NCBI GenBank assembly: GCA_022508845.1 | Contig: JAFLUL010000009.1 | Coordinates: forward strand, 1 to 41,685 | DNA from: Oscillospiraceae bacterium | GTDB taxonomy: Bacteria; Bacillota; Clostridia; Oscillospirales; Acutalibacteraceae | Direction of reading: 5' to 3' | DNA length: 41,685 nucleotides | Part shown: positions 29,101-37,639 of the stretch, piece after piece | Layout: each line of letters starts with the position of its first letter | How positions within the stretch are numbered: the first letter of the stretch is position 1 | The notes under the pieces: model-generated | What the model was told of the DNA's origin: nothing | What the model saw: the letters and a program-made list of their open reading frames with translations, nothing else | The model's database searches: none | Position numbers and translations under genes: made by a program

Positions 29101-29949
29101 ATCGACGTTTTCGCCGTTCAGTGACGGCAAAAAAAACGGCTTATATATTTTTTGCAGAATGAAGTCAAAAACCGGTTTCAGAGCGGAAAACACCGGAAGA
29201 AGCAAGATGAGAGAAAAAAGCAGCGCACCCCAAGCGGAGCCTAAAAAACCGTTAAGACGGGTAAACGCAGGATAGGAAAGAGCGAGGCTTATAAACAGCG
29301 AAATTATCCACTCACAGGCGAGAAAGGCCGCGCCTCCTCTTCTTTTTTCGCAGATATAAAGATAAAAGCCTATATGCTCCCCTTTTTCAAGGGCATTTTT
29401 CACCGTTTCGGTTTCGCTTCTGCCGGTTTTTTTTGACAGCCTTATAACCGCCTCCCTATAATGAGTTTTTGTTTCCTCATCTGAAAGGCGGTAGCCCTCG
29501 TCAGAGCAAAGCAGCCTCTCTGCAGGACAAATCAGCGGCAGTAAAGAGGGAATATCGGTGTTTCTCAGCGAAAAAAGAGCCTTGACCGCCTTTTCAAAGC
29601 TTCCGGTTTTTATCGCCTCCATAACCGCCGCGCCCGTAAGCGAAGCGCCGAGAGCCTCGGCATCGGACAGGCTTATCTGACGCTCCTTAAAAAGAGAAAC
29701 AATGCTTTTTTCGTCATACTCCGCGCCGTTCAAAAAAAACGTCCTGCACAGAGAAAAAAGAGCGGAAAAATTTTCTCCCCTATGTTTTTTTATAAACTTC
29801 TCGCACGATAAAAGCGCTCCTTCGAGCAGAAGATAATTATCAGTAAGCCACGCGCCTTCTCCGCTCTCATTCCCGCCGCGAATCGCCTCAGAACAGAGCC
29901 TTTTCATCTCTTTTCGGCTTCTCTTTAATCCCCGCAGCGTAAACTCCAT
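23101..29949 (-). CDS. Cyclic beta-1,2-glucan synthase-like protein (GT84-like, glycoamylase-type and GH94-like domains)
   Basis: GT motif YILALDADTSLP and RAERWIRGDVQNL; glycoamylase-type RRFSSLGAYGACGFYEAADF and VRSYMAHHIGMSM; GH94-like GFRDQLQDAM, FSEGDVLHWFHQ, MGGDWNDSFNEVG. Confidence 0.9.
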   Translation of the reverse strand: MEFTLRGLKRSRKEMKRLCSEAIRGGNESGEGAWLTDNYLLLEGALLSCEKFIKKHRGENFSALFSLCRTFFLNGAEYDEKSIVSLFKERQISLSDAEALGASLTGAAVMEAIKTGSFEKAVKALFSLRNTDIPSLLPLICPAERLLCSDEGYRLSDEETKTHYREAVIRLSKKTGRSETETVKNALEKGEHIGFYLYICEKRRGGAAFLACEWIISLFISLALSYPAFTRLNGFLGSAWGALLFSLILLLPVFSALKPVFDFILQKIYKPFFLPSLNGENVDISLPETLITVSSLLPPAEKAADFAEHMRELKASHTGSPARVLALFDLKNADSPVLPSDSSDIDAMKREIERLNEISSGGFIMAVRPRVFSPTENEYTGFERKRGAVETLVRLIKEGSGGFDVFFGDTKNIGSVKYILALDADTSLPFEELKKLLCAAHHPLNRAVLNESENKVVSGYGCFSPRAEVSVFSASSSLFSRIMTSGGISAYSPRVSGGYMDMFSSSLFSGKGLIDVDVYFSLLAGEFENGRVLSHDILEGSLLKTAFVSHCAVTENFPSSPSSYYKRAERWIRGDVQNLVYLFRPLKKGVGGKRLPKLSKYQLADNFRRSISPVICLISIFLSLFLPSPFSLIFFFAGVLGRISPALFSAAHIFISDGAVGFTRIYFSACISGGLKSVFRAAVELGLLPFEAFISADAILRALYRTLFSRKKTLAWTTAADGEKKGNIRVFCQVVFPLLFAFFLLSGGAAQISLSLIILFFFSFSLSDGIKREEREKQSVSEKDYDSLLEYISAMWRFFSENAGEEDNFLPPDNIQETPVKKTAHRISPTNIGLYLVCVLAAADMSLISPKELYERLSKSLSSVFSLKRYNGLLYNWYNTLTLEPLYPPFVSSVDDGNYLVCLTALKEGLKEYVPLGLDFNKLIEKIENEIKNARIETLYDKKRKLFSIGMDVRSGKFSDSCYDYYMSEARMTSFYSCAKRLIPASHWGELSRPFLKNRNRTAAASYSGTMFEYFMPALFMPVYKNTYQFEGLKSAFYEQKNRVKNKNRPWGISESGFYAFDDSLSYCYKAHGLKTLAIKRRPDDESVFSPYSSFLAFPIGFKDAMKNLRRFSSLGAYGACGFYEAADFSKRAMKEDYMIVRSYMAHHIGMSMIAAVNAVRDDIFVKRFTGDPDINSALSLLMEKIPADAPVSREKIRPQNKKRMPNVRNEKSAEKSETDTPVFSNGEVSLICAPGCKNYFLFGERTVFKFSRHAPGLITAVKTAEALYETGNGEAPAFGSCVLGKTQAGGLVIESGKAVISNYSSLFAPVKLKNNSKKQKSAELMYYFEPSLERLFYESEHPAFSDMGIRIEYDKNICALVIRRIERGKSVAYLAVGFSDHTPFSFECDREKLLGCGNDIPSPFSGFESPFQNRTAFSFPAVGIKTEVSVAPGAKKEKILVFCPASNRQQALEKLALIRKNRLPDIRRAVKDVLGGSESVWGERFLKSVFFGYLDSGPMRVSAENRVSLSSLWQKGISGDIPIIRVQADGLTDNFITSFLRLYKTLGFCCVRTDIVFITEKPEDYSGGFSSRIKKLVSDEGLTDELYKNGGIKVLSADACSKEFLAALYASPGLTFPCEEEPVYERPEIKDAVSCEKLFEGENTFVPGGYFIGSRPKRPWCHTLSNPVFGTLLSFNSLGYTWALNSRQNKLTPWNNDPAVRFTGEELFLRADNKLYNCIDGSSVYFLDSSAVFGAKAGKIAVKTQVQVDKKAMKKRIRVSFSENSGQIKFIFRVKPCLCDTDKKARYIHPEAENGRLIFENPSNAEYGGFMCVYADGGETSFKDGIGEISVSSSDNQGEICFYMLFAARKEALTALSALPFNEDTPKRRILSSGNKKLDEFASSLLLHQVYDTRILARTGFYQCSGAFGFRDQLQDAMNICSVYPKRAMVQILRCASAQFSEGDVLHWFHQVTKPYVRFKGVRTHYSDDMLWLPLAAARYVKLTGSTDILFKQIAFIEAPPLSPGERERYGDYSGSGARFSLYEHCIRAIKKPLVFGAHSLPLIMGGDWNDSFNEVGIRGKGESVWLGMFIAVVCEEFSEISRLCGDRETEKMLKDTAFGMRQNIREYAYNGEYFVRGFYDDGSVLGGLGSDACKIDILPQAFAVFAGIGEKKERVKALKTAFYSLFSEKHGALRLFYPPFNEKTSRAGYVNDYPEGVRENAGQYTHAAVWFLSALKKEGLTEEYNKLLSAILPNNRPEEFLNEPYALTADINMSRFLEGRGGWSLYTGAAGWLWRELFES

Positions 29950-29985
29950 AAATATACCCTCCGATAAAATAATACGGGTATATTT
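29950..29985 (-). promoter_or_regulatory. 10-bp inverted repeat overlapping the SD of the glucan-synthase gene
   Basis: AAATATACCC (29950-29959) / GGGTATATTT (29976-29985), directly adjacent to the ATG. Confidence 0.65.
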
Positions 29986-30009
29986 TTGGCGGAAAACATA
30001 TAAATATAC

Positions 30010-30036
30010 AAAAAAAACCGCCGAAAGGCGGCTTTT
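30010..30036 (-). terminator. Intrinsic terminator of the surface-polymer operon
   Basis: CCGCC-gaaa-GGCGG hairpin, minus-strand T-run after it. Confidence 0.85.
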
Positions 30037-30048
30037 GCTGTTGAGCTG

Positions 30049-31122
30049 TTATTTTGATTTTTCACCTGTGCTTTTTGCCTCTTTCAGAATACGGACCGTG
30101 TGGGAGAATCCGCGCTGCGCATCAAACAGTCCTTTCCAGCCAAGCCCCAATAGGCCGGCACTGTCAAGAGAAGAATTGGACATCGGATTAAAGCCTTTTT
30201 TTTCGTCATCGGTGGCATCGGCTCTTATAAGCGAAACTTCTCCGGATAAGGCAAGCAGCTGAGCCATTTCTTTTATTGAAACGATTGACTCAGGATTTGA
30301 AATATTATAGGCTTCGATATTTCTGCCGCGCAAAAGCACATAAAGGATCGCGCTTGCGCAGTCAAGACAATAACAATAGCTTCGTATTTGCGCACCGTCA
30401 CTCTTCATAACAATGCTTTCGCCTGCTGCTGCCGCATAACTCCACGCGGAAGCAACCCGGTTGTCAAATGGTGACGCGGTTGGTCCGTAAATATGTCCGG
30501 GGCGCACAATAACGGACTCAACACCGTATTCATCGGCATACGAAGCGCACATCGTTTCCGCCGCGCGTTTTCCAACGGAATAGGAATTCCGAGGATTTAA
30601 CTGATCAATAAAGCCGTATTCTCCCTCGCGATAGGGCTCGGAGCTGTTTTTCTGCCCGTAAACCTCACTGGAGCTGATATAGAGAACCCGCCGAACACCG
30701 CTGCTTTTCGCATAGTCCAGCAGATATTTTATGCCCAAAAAATTGCTGAGCATCGTTTCAACCGGCTCTTTAACTATCATCCCCGGAAACGCGTTGCTCG
30801 CCCCGTGGATAATATAATCGCACGGCAAAGAAAGCTCGTTATCTGTTTTTGAAGCATCATAAGGAACAAAGGTAAAATTCCCGTCATTAACTCGGTCGCC
30901 GAAGCGGTCGGTCATTTCACTCAGCCATCTTCCGGCGGCAAGGATATGAATTTTACCGGTATGAGTTTCATTATAACGCATCAAAAGATCAACAACAGCC
31001 GAGCAAACAAGCCCGGCGGCTCCTGTTATCATCACAGAGCGCCCCTCAAGCTCACTGAGGATCGGGAGCGATCCCAGCGTTTCATCGAGATCGGATATCC
31101 ATAAACTGCTGTTATATATCAT
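30049..31122 (-). CDS. NAD-dependent epimerase/dehydratase (extended SDR)
   Basis: MITGAAGLVCSAVVDLL Rossmann; SSSEVYG; YSVGK catalytic YxxxK. Confidence 0.92.
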   Translation of the reverse strand: MIYNSSLWISDLDETLGSLPILSELEGRSVMITGAAGLVCSAVVDLLMRYNETHTGKIHILAAGRWLSEMTDRFGDRVNDGNFTFVPYDASKTDNELSLPCDYIIHGASNAFPGMIVKEPVETMLSNFLGIKYLLDYAKSSGVRRVLYISSSEVYGQKNSSEPYREGEYGFIDQLNPRNSYSVGKRAAETMCASYADEYGVESVIVRPGHIYGPTASPFDNRVASAWSYAAAAGESIVMKSDGAQIRSYCYCLDCASAILYVLLRGRNIEAYNISNPESIVSIKEMAQLLALSGEVSLIRADATDDEKKGFNPMSNSSLDSAGLLGLGWKGLFDAQRGFSHTVRILKEAKSTGEKSK

Positions 31123-31133
31123 ATAGCGTCCTC

Positions 31134-31844
31134 TTATTTAAGCCAATCGGATTTTTTTGCGATAAGCAGAGCCTTAAAAATATCAATATCGTCAACTGTT
31201 GTAAGCTTGATGTTTTTTTCGGAGCCTGCCGAAAAATACACCGGCTCGCCCATCTCCATTTTGAGCGTGCAGGAGGCAACGGAATTTGTTATCCCCGCCT
31301 CTAAAGCACGGCGATGGAGATCGCAGATATCGCCGATTTTGAACGCCTGCGGAGTTTGAGTTCTTTTAAGCCTGTCACGCGGGTAAATTCCATCGGCAAC
31401 AAAGCCGTCGTTTGTTTCAAGCATAGCCTCCGCGCAGGGGATAACGGTTATGGCGTTTCCGTATTTCTTTGCCACGCGGATATTATCGGAAATTATCTCA
31501 GCGGAAACCATCGGGCGGATCGCATCGTGGATAAGAACGAGATCATCGGCGGAAAACTCCTTTTCGAGAGCAAAAACACCGTTGCGAATGGAATCCTGTC
31601 CGTTTTTTCCGCCCGGAACTATGGTTTTAAGCTTTGAAATGCCAAACTGCTTGGCATATGCCGAGAGAACGTGCTCCCATCCCTCAATACACACAACGGC
31701 AATTGAATCAATTTCGGGATGCTTTTCAAATGCCTCAAGAGTGTAAATAATAACCGGACGTTCGTTTACTGTTAAAAACTGCTTTGGAATATCCTGATGC
31801 ATTCTCGCGCCGACTCCGCCGGCAATAATAAGCGCAATATTCAT
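31134..31844 (-). CDS. IspD/TarI-family cytidylyltransferase
   Basis: IALIIAGGVGARMHQDIPKQFLTVNERPVI; VLIHDAIRP; RTQTPQAF; start at MNIALI gives an ATGA overlap with the upstream gene. Confidence 0.93.
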   Translation of the reverse strand: MNIALIIAGGVGARMHQDIPKQFLTVNERPVIIYTLEAFEKHPEIDSIAVVCIEGWEHVLSAYAKQFGISKLKTIVPGGKNGQDSIRNGVFALEKEFSADDLVLIHDAIRPMVSAEIISDNIRVAKKYGNAITVIPCAEAMLETNDGFVADGIYPRDRLKRTQTPQAFKIGDICDLHRRALEAGITNSVASCTLKMEMGEPVYFSAGSEKNIKLTTVDDIDIFKALLIAKKSDWLK

Positions 31845-32956
31845 AAACTTTCCTTTCCTAACGCTGCAATTATGTTGCAAATACGGTCAGCGTTTTGCGT
31901 GCCCAGCCCCTCATACAGAGGCAGACACAACACATTTTGGGATATGTTTTCGGCTATGGGAGTTTTTTCAACAAGACTTTTATCCCCAAAGGCAATCACA
32001 CTGCTTGTCAGCGGGTAAAAATATTTTCTCGCACCGATCCCCTGTTTTCCGAGCGCGTTCAAAACATCGTCACGGTTACTGCCGAAAACGGCCGGATCAA
32101 AAACAACGGGGAAATATGCATAATTGCTCTCAACGTTTTTCTGCACGGCGCTAAGGGTCAGTCCCTTTATCCCCTCAAGCCGTTCTCTATATCTCATCAC
32201 GACCTCTTTCCTTGAGGCGATCGCGGAGGCAAGATGCCTTAAATTGCAAAGCCCCATTGCGGCTGCAAACTCGTTCATTTTGGAGTTACCGCCGAAAAAC
32301 TGAAGCTCTTCGCCGTTTATTCCGAAATTCTTCCATTGATTGATGAGCGCGTAGTTTTCGCTGTCCTTAAACACCGCTGCGCCGCCCTCGATGCTGTGGA
32401 ACACCTTTGTGGCATGGAAAGAAAACATTGAAGCATCCCCGAGCGAAGCGGAGCTCACACCGTTTCTTTTAACTCCGAAGGCGTGGGCTGCATCATAAAT
32501 AACCTTGAGATTATATTTTTGCGCTATTTTGCTTATCGCCTCATCGTCGCAGAGATTTCCGTATACGTGGACGGGCATGATCGCCGAGGTTTTTTCGGTT
32601 ATAAGAGCCTCGATTTTTTCGGGGTCTATGGTGAAATCGTCCTTTTTTATATCGCAGAAAACGGGCTTTAAGCCCTTTCTAACGATCGCGTTTGTTGTTG
32701 AAACAAAGGTGAAGGGCGTTGTTATTACCTCTCCCTTTAGACCCAAAACCTCAATTATACATTCGAGAGCCTGATGTCCGTTTACGCACAGCGCAAGATT
32801 TGAAACCCCGAGAAAGGCGCTCAGCTCCTTTTCAAGAGTTTGATGCTTAACCCCCGAATTTGTAAGCCAGCGGCTGTCCCAGATCTCCTTTATTTCGTTG
32901 CAATATTCTTCAAAGGAGGGCATTGAAGAGCGAGTAACCAGAATTTTGCTGTCCAT
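31841..32956 (-). CDS. DegT/DnrJ/EryC1/StrS-family PLP aminotransferase, possibly VioA-like
   Basis: VITTPFTFVSTTNAIVRKGLKPVFCDI; VIYDAAHAFGV; SMFSFHATKVFHSIEGGA (PLP Lys); GARKYFYPLTS. Confidence 0.93.
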   Translation of the reverse strand: MDSKILVTRSSMPSFEEYCNEIKEIWDSRWLTNSGVKHQTLEKELSAFLGVSNLALCVNGHQALECIIEVLGLKGEVITTPFTFVSTTNAIVRKGLKPVFCDIKKDDFTIDPEKIEALITEKTSAIMPVHVYGNLCDDEAISKIAQKYNLKVIYDAAHAFGVKRNGVSSASLGDASMFSFHATKVFHSIEGGAAVFKDSENYALINQWKNFGINGEELQFFGGNSKMNEFAAAMGLCNLRHLASAIASRKEVVMRYRERLEGIKGLTLSAVQKNVESNYAYFPVVFDPAVFGSNRDDVLNALGKQGIGARKYFYPLTSSVIAFGDKSLVEKTPIAENISQNVLCLPLYEGLGTQNADRICNIIAALGKESL

Positions 32957-32969
32957 TGCTTTTTTCCTC

Positions 32970-33938
32970 TTATTTCAAAATGAGCTTTTTTATAGAGCCA
33001 TACACCGTTTCGCCCCTTTTTTTAAGAACCGAAAACATAAGTATGAGCAGGATAAAAACCGTTTTGTCTTTAATTCTCAGTTTTTTTGCGCTCACAAGAG
33101 CGTTTTTCTTAAATTCCTTTGAAAAGGACTTCCTGTATTCCGTGAGCCACAGATGAGTTAAATGCCAGTTGATCTCATAGCTGAAGCGTTCTTCGGAATA
33201 TTCGTTAAAAAGCGAGATCCAGTTTATCTCGTTAAGGATATGTGTGCGATTTGTGGCAGATAAATTGTTTGCCGTCCAGGAATTTTTATGGGCAAAGCGA
33301 TATGCCGCCATAATCTCATCTATATAATACGCTTTCCCTTCAGCGGCGCAAAGAGCCTGCAGAGGATAATCGTAAACATCGGCAAGCTGCCTGAACCGAG
33401 GCCACATATCCGCAATATCGCGCCTCACCATAAGCGAAACTGACGGGCAGAACATTCCGCCTCTTTTTATTATAACGCCCGGAGCTACCTCACCGCTGTT
33501 CTTAACGGGGCGATAGCTTATTTTTTCTCCGGTATCGTCCAACTGCAAAACACCGTGGAAGGTCATAGTTATCCCGGGGTCGGCAAGCATAACCGCCGTC
33601 TGCTTTGCAAGCTTATCGGGAGATGTCCAGAAATCGTCACCCTCACATATCGCAACAAATCTTCCTCTGAGCAAGGGAGAAATATAGGTTTCGGCGATAT
33701 TGCAGGTTTTCATTTGGTTCTCCGTTTGCAAAACAGGAACAATGATCTCGGGATATTTTTCGGCGTATGACCTGACTATCTCTGCCGTGTTGTCGGTAGA
33801 GGCGTCATCGTGTATAATAAGCTCAAACGGAAAGTCCGTTTTTTGGCTAAGCACACCTTCTATTGCTCCCGCAACAGTATCCTCGTGGTTATAGCACAGG
33901 CAAACAACGGAAACCAGCGGTTTTATACCGTTTGTCAT
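32970..33938 (-). CDS. Glycosyltransferase family 2 protein
   Basis: VSVVCLCYNHEDTVAGAIEGVLSQ; IIHDDASTDNT; CEGDDFW; start at MTNGIKP gives an ATGA overlap with rfbB. Confidence 0.93.
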   Translation of the reverse strand: MTNGIKPLVSVVCLCYNHEDTVAGAIEGVLSQKTDFPFELIIHDDASTDNTAEIVRSYAEKYPEIIVPVLQTENQMKTCNIAETYISPLLRGRFVAICEGDDFWTSPDKLAKQTAVMLADPGITMTFHGVLQLDDTGEKISYRPVKNSGEVAPGVIIKRGGMFCPSVSLMVRRDIADMWPRFRQLADVYDYPLQALCAAEGKAYYIDEIMAAYRFAHKNSWTANNLSATNRTHILNEINWISLFNEYSEERFSYEINWHLTHLWLTEYRKSFSKEFKKNALVSAKKLRIKDKTVFILLILMFSVLKKRGETVYGSIKKLILK

Positions 33939-34930
33939 ATATTTTGATATTCTCCGCTTAAAATATTCTCCCACCAGGCGGTGTTTTCAAGATACCAGTT
34001 TATGGTTTTTTTGATTCCGTCCTCAAATTTTGTTTCGGGAAGCCAGCCGAGGTCGGCGTGAATCTTCGCGGGATCGATCGCATAGCGCATATCGTGCCCT
34101 TTGCGGTCTGTTACATAAGTTATAAGATCTTCGCTTTTGCCGAGGGCAGAGCATATGAGCTTTACTATATCTATATTTCTCTTTTCATTATGTCCGCCGA
34201 TATTATAGATCTCGCCAACACGGGCGTTATGAATAATCAGATCTATGGCCTTGCAGTGATCCTCAACATAGAGCCAGTCACGAACATTAAGCCCTTCGCC
34301 GTAAACGGGAAGAGGTTCGCCGTGAAGAGCCTTTGCTATCATAAGCGGAATGAGCTTTTCGGGGAACTGATAGGGGCCGTAGTTATTTGAGCAGCGGCTT
34401 ATCGTCACAGGCAGAGAAAAAGTTCTGTAATATGCTCCTACAAGCAGATCCGCCGACGCCTTTGAGGAGGAATAAGGAGAGCTTGTGTGAAGCGGGGTCG
34501 TTTCCGTGAAAAACAGGTCGGGTCTGTCCAGCGGCAGATCGCCGTAAACCTCGTCGGTTGAAACCTGATGATAACGGACAATACCGTATTTTCTGCAGGC
34601 GTCCATCAGCACCGCGGTTCCCATAATATTTGTTTCAAGGAAAACTCCGGGGTTCTCAATTGAGCGGTCAACATGGCTCTCAGCCGCAAAGTTTACCACT
34701 ATATCGGGCTTTTCTTCTTCAAAAAGAGAATAAACGGCAGTTCTGTCGCATATATCCGCTCTAACAAAGCGGAAATTTGCCTTGTCCATCAATGGGGTCA
34801 AGGTGTGGATATTTCCGGCATAGGTCAGCTTATCCACACAGATAAAACGGTAACCGGGATATTTATTCATCATATAGAAGAGAAAATTTGAGCCTATAAA
34901 TCCGGCGCCGCCGGTAACTATAACTGTCAT
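33935..34930 (-). CDS. rfbB: dTDP-glucose 4,6-dehydratase
   Basis: VTGGAGFIGSNF; NFAAESHVDRSIENP; STDEVYGDL; YSSSKASADLLV. Confidence 0.97.
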   Translation of the reverse strand: MTVIVTGGAGFIGSNFLFYMMNKYPGYRFICVDKLTYAGNIHTLTPLMDKANFRFVRADICDRTAVYSLFEEEKPDIVVNFAAESHVDRSIENPGVFLETNIMGTAVLMDACRKYGIVRYHQVSTDEVYGDLPLDRPDLFFTETTPLHTSSPYSSSKASADLLVGAYYRTFSLPVTISRCSNNYGPYQFPEKLIPLMIAKALHGEPLPVYGEGLNVRDWLYVEDHCKAIDLIIHNARVGEIYNIGGHNEKRNIDIVKLICSALGKSEDLITYVTDRKGHDMRYAIDPAKIHADLGWLPETKFEDGIKKTINWYLENTAWWENILSGEYQNI

Positions 34931-34948
34931 ATTGATTTTCTCCTTTAA

Positions 34949-35830
34949 TCAGTAAATTTTGTCGGTTGCAACGCGCGAAAGATGCTCTCCGTAGGGAGAT
35001 TTTCCGTAAAGCGCAGCGGTGTCAAGCAGTTCCTCGCGGGTTATCCAATGCTTTCTGTAAGCTATCTCCTCAGGAGCGGAAATAACAAGCCCCTGTCGGT
35101 TTTGCACGGTCTGAACAAACAGAGATGCATCCATAAGGCTGTCCATGGTGCCGGTATCCATCCACGCAAATCCCCTGCCGAGGATCTGAACCTTAAGGCT
35201 GTCAGCTTTGAGATAGAGCTTATTGAGGTCTGTTATTTCAAGCTCGCCTCTCTCGGAAGGACGCACCTGCTTTGCCATTTGAACAACGCGCTTATCGTAA
35301 AAATAAAGTCCCGTTATGCAGTAGTTCGATTTCGGAAAGGCAGGTTTTTCCTCAAGCGAAAGAACATTTAAGTCCTTATCAAATTCAACAATGCCGAAGC
35401 GGTGAGGATCGGGAACGGGATATCCGAAAATGGTTGCCATACCGTTTTCGGCGTTCTGCACAGCCTCGTTCAGATTTTTTGAAAAATATCCGCCGTAAAA
35501 AATATTATCCCCCAAAACCATAGCGCAGGGCTCGTCTCCGATAAAATCCTCACCTATGAGAAATGCCTGCGCAAGCCCGTCGGGAGATGGCTGGACTGCA
35601 TAGGAAAGACTTATGCCAAACTGCTTTCCGTCGCCCAGAAGCTCCTTAAAACGGGGAGTATCGGCGGGGGTTGAAATAACAAGAATGTCCTTGATCCCCG
35701 CCAGCATAAGGGTTGACAGCGGATAAAAAATCATCGGCTTATCATAAATAGGCAAAAGCTGCTTTGAAGTTACTCTTGTTAGCGGGTAAAGGCGCGTGCC
35801 TGAGCCGCCTGCGAGGATAATACCTTTCAT
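34949..35830 (-). CDS. rfbA: Glucose-1-phosphate thymidylyltransferase
   Basis: [46 protein letters not shown]. Confidence 0.98.
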   Translation of the reverse strand: MKGIILAGGSGTRLYPLTRVTSKQLLPIYDKPMIFYPLSTLMLAGIKDILVISTPADTPRFKELLGDGKQFGISLSYAVQPSPDGLAQAFLIGEDFIGDEPCAMVLGDNIFYGGYFSKNLNEAVQNAENGMATIFGYPVPDPHRFGIVEFDKDLNVLSLEEKPAFPKSNYCITGLYFYDKRVVQMAKQVRPSERGELEITDLNKLYLKADSLKVQILGRGFAWMDTGTMDSLMDASLFVQTVQNRQGLVISAPEEIAYRKHWITREELLDTAALYGKSPYGEHLSRVATDKIY

Positions 35831-35872
35831 AGGTCAAATTCCTTTCCGGATCGTTTTTTTCAGTCCTTTATA

Positions 35873-36853
35873 TTATTCTGAGGCCTTTGAAGTTCCGTCA
35901 AGCTCGTCCTCTATGGCTCTTCGTTCTTCGACCGACAAACCGTCCACGATCTTCATAAGCCTCTGTATACGCGCCGGTTCAGGCTCGTTTCGGTCAATTT
36001 CATATGGGAAATTTTCGGGATGAGCGCGTTCCCTTTCCCCTATCCGCCAAGCTATTCTGAAGCGGTTTGAAACGTCCAGAAGCTCCTCCTCGGTTTCAGG
36101 GAGCTTTCGCTTATCGGTGGGAGTAAACAAAAATGCGCTGTAGGCATTGCAGATAACGCTTGTTGGGCCGAATGCCACCTGTTTTCCGTGGTCAAGCCAC
36201 AGACATTTATTACACAGATCTCTTATCTGCTGAACGGAGTGGGATATGAGGACCCCGGTGACCCCGTTTGCGAGAATACCCTTGATACGGCGCGCGCTCT
36301 TTTCCTTAAACGCCTCATCGCCAACGCTTAAAACTTCGTCAAGAATAAGGATATCCGGCTCAACGAGACAGGCTATTGAAAATGCAAGCCGGCTCTTCAT
36401 TCCGGAAGACAGCTGCTTGAACATATAGTCCTGAAACTCCTCAAGTTCAGCAAAGGCAATTATTTCGTTATACTTGCGCTCCATAAACTCCTTGGTATAT
36501 CCGAGAAGCGCTCCTCGAAGGAAGGTGTTTTCACGCACGGTAAGCTCCGGGTCAAAGCCCGAAGCGAGCTCTAACAGCGCCGCAACCTTTCCGTCGGTGT
36601 AAACGCTGCCCTTGGTTGGACGCATTATGCCCGTAACTGCCTTCAAAAGGGTTGATTTTCCCGCGCCGTTTGTGCCAACAATGCCGAGCATATCGCCCTT
36701 ATCAACTGAAAAGGTGATGTCTCTGTCCGCCCAAAACTCCTCAACTTTATAGGTGTGGGTCACTTTTTTTATTATATAATCCTTTAATCCTATCTGCTGA
36801 AGATCTCCGGTTTTATATCGAATTGAAACGTTTTTGCATTCTATAACTGCCAT
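35873..36853 (-). CDS. Polysaccharide/teichoic acid ABC transporter ATP-binding protein (TagH/Wzt-like)
   Basis: GIVGTNGAGKSTLLKAVTGIMRPTKG; LSSGMKSRLAFSIACLVEPDILILDEVLSVGDEAF. Confidence 0.95.
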   Translation of the reverse strand: MAVIECKNVSIRYKTGDLQQIGLKDYIIKKVTHTYKVEEFWADRDITFSVDKGDMLGIVGTNGAGKSTLLKAVTGIMRPTKGSVYTDGKVAALLELASGFDPELTVRENTFLRGALLGYTKEFMERKYNEIIAFAELEEFQDYMFKQLSSGMKSRLAFSIACLVEPDILILDEVLSVGDEAFKEKSARRIKGILANGVTGVLISHSVQQIRDLCNKCLWLDHGKQVAFGPTSVICNAYSAFLFTPTDKRKLPETEEELLDVSNRFRIAWRIGERERAHPENFPYEIDRNEPEPARIQRLMKIVDGLSVEERRAIEDELDGTSKASE

Positions 36854-36868
36854 ACTGCGCCCCTTCCA

Positions 36869-37636
36869 TTATACGTAATAAAGGAACTCGTGGTTATACT
36901 TTTTATAAACCAAACAACCTATTAAAAGCACAACGGCGGTGTAAACCAATATAAGCAGATGTATCCATATTGAAGGCACATAACCGTTTATCATAACTAT
37001 TCTGAAATATTTTATAAACACGTAAACGGGGTTCGCATAAAAGAACATCTGAGATTTTTCGGGCACTATTGTAACCGGATAAAAAATTGCGGAGATATAG
37101 GTAAGAAGCATAAGGAAAATGCTGTAAAGGTATTCTATGTCTCTGAAAAATACGAACATTGCGGAAAGCAGCATTCCAACGCCTATGTTAAATATCAGCA
37201 GCATAACTATGGGATATATCAGGCTGAGCACATGCGCTCCGAAAACAATGCCGTCAAACAAACAAAAAGCAAAGTAAATTAATAGAGTAAGTCCGAAATT
37301 GATATATGACTGCACAGACTTTGAAAGCAAAAACAGAGATTTCGGCACGTTGATTTTGGTGAAAATTGACGCATTTGCCATCAGCGCCCGCATACATCCC
37401 TGGGTGCATTCCGAATAAAAATTCATAACCAGAGTTCCGCTGAAAATATATATAATAAAATGCGGCTCGGTTCTTCCGAAAATATGCTTGAATATCATAA
37501 GCAGAACAAGAACATTGATAAGCGGAGAAAGTATGCTCCATAACATACCTAAAATAGTGCGCTTATATTTTTTCTTAAAATCGCGCTTAACAAGCTCTGA
37601 AAAAAGAAATTGATAGCTTTCAAGTTTTTTTATCAT
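36869..37636 (-). CDS. Polysaccharide ABC transporter permease (TagG/Wzm-like)
   Basis: LVKRDFKKKYKRTILGMLWSILSPLINVLVLLMIF; polytopic. Confidence 0.95.
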   Translation of the reverse strand: MIKKLESYQFLFSELVKRDFKKKYKRTILGMLWSILSPLINVLVLLMIFKHIFGRTEPHFIIYIFSGTLVMNFYSECTQGCMRALMANASIFTKINVPKSLFLLSKSVQSYINFGLTLLIYFAFCLFDGIVFGAHVLSLIYPIVMLLIFNIGVGMLLSAMFVFFRDIEYLYSIFLMLLTYISAIFYPVTIVPEKSQMFFYANPVYVFIKYFRIVMINGYVPSIWIHLLILVYTAVVLLIGCLVYKKYNHEFLYYV

Positions 37637-37639
37637 AGT

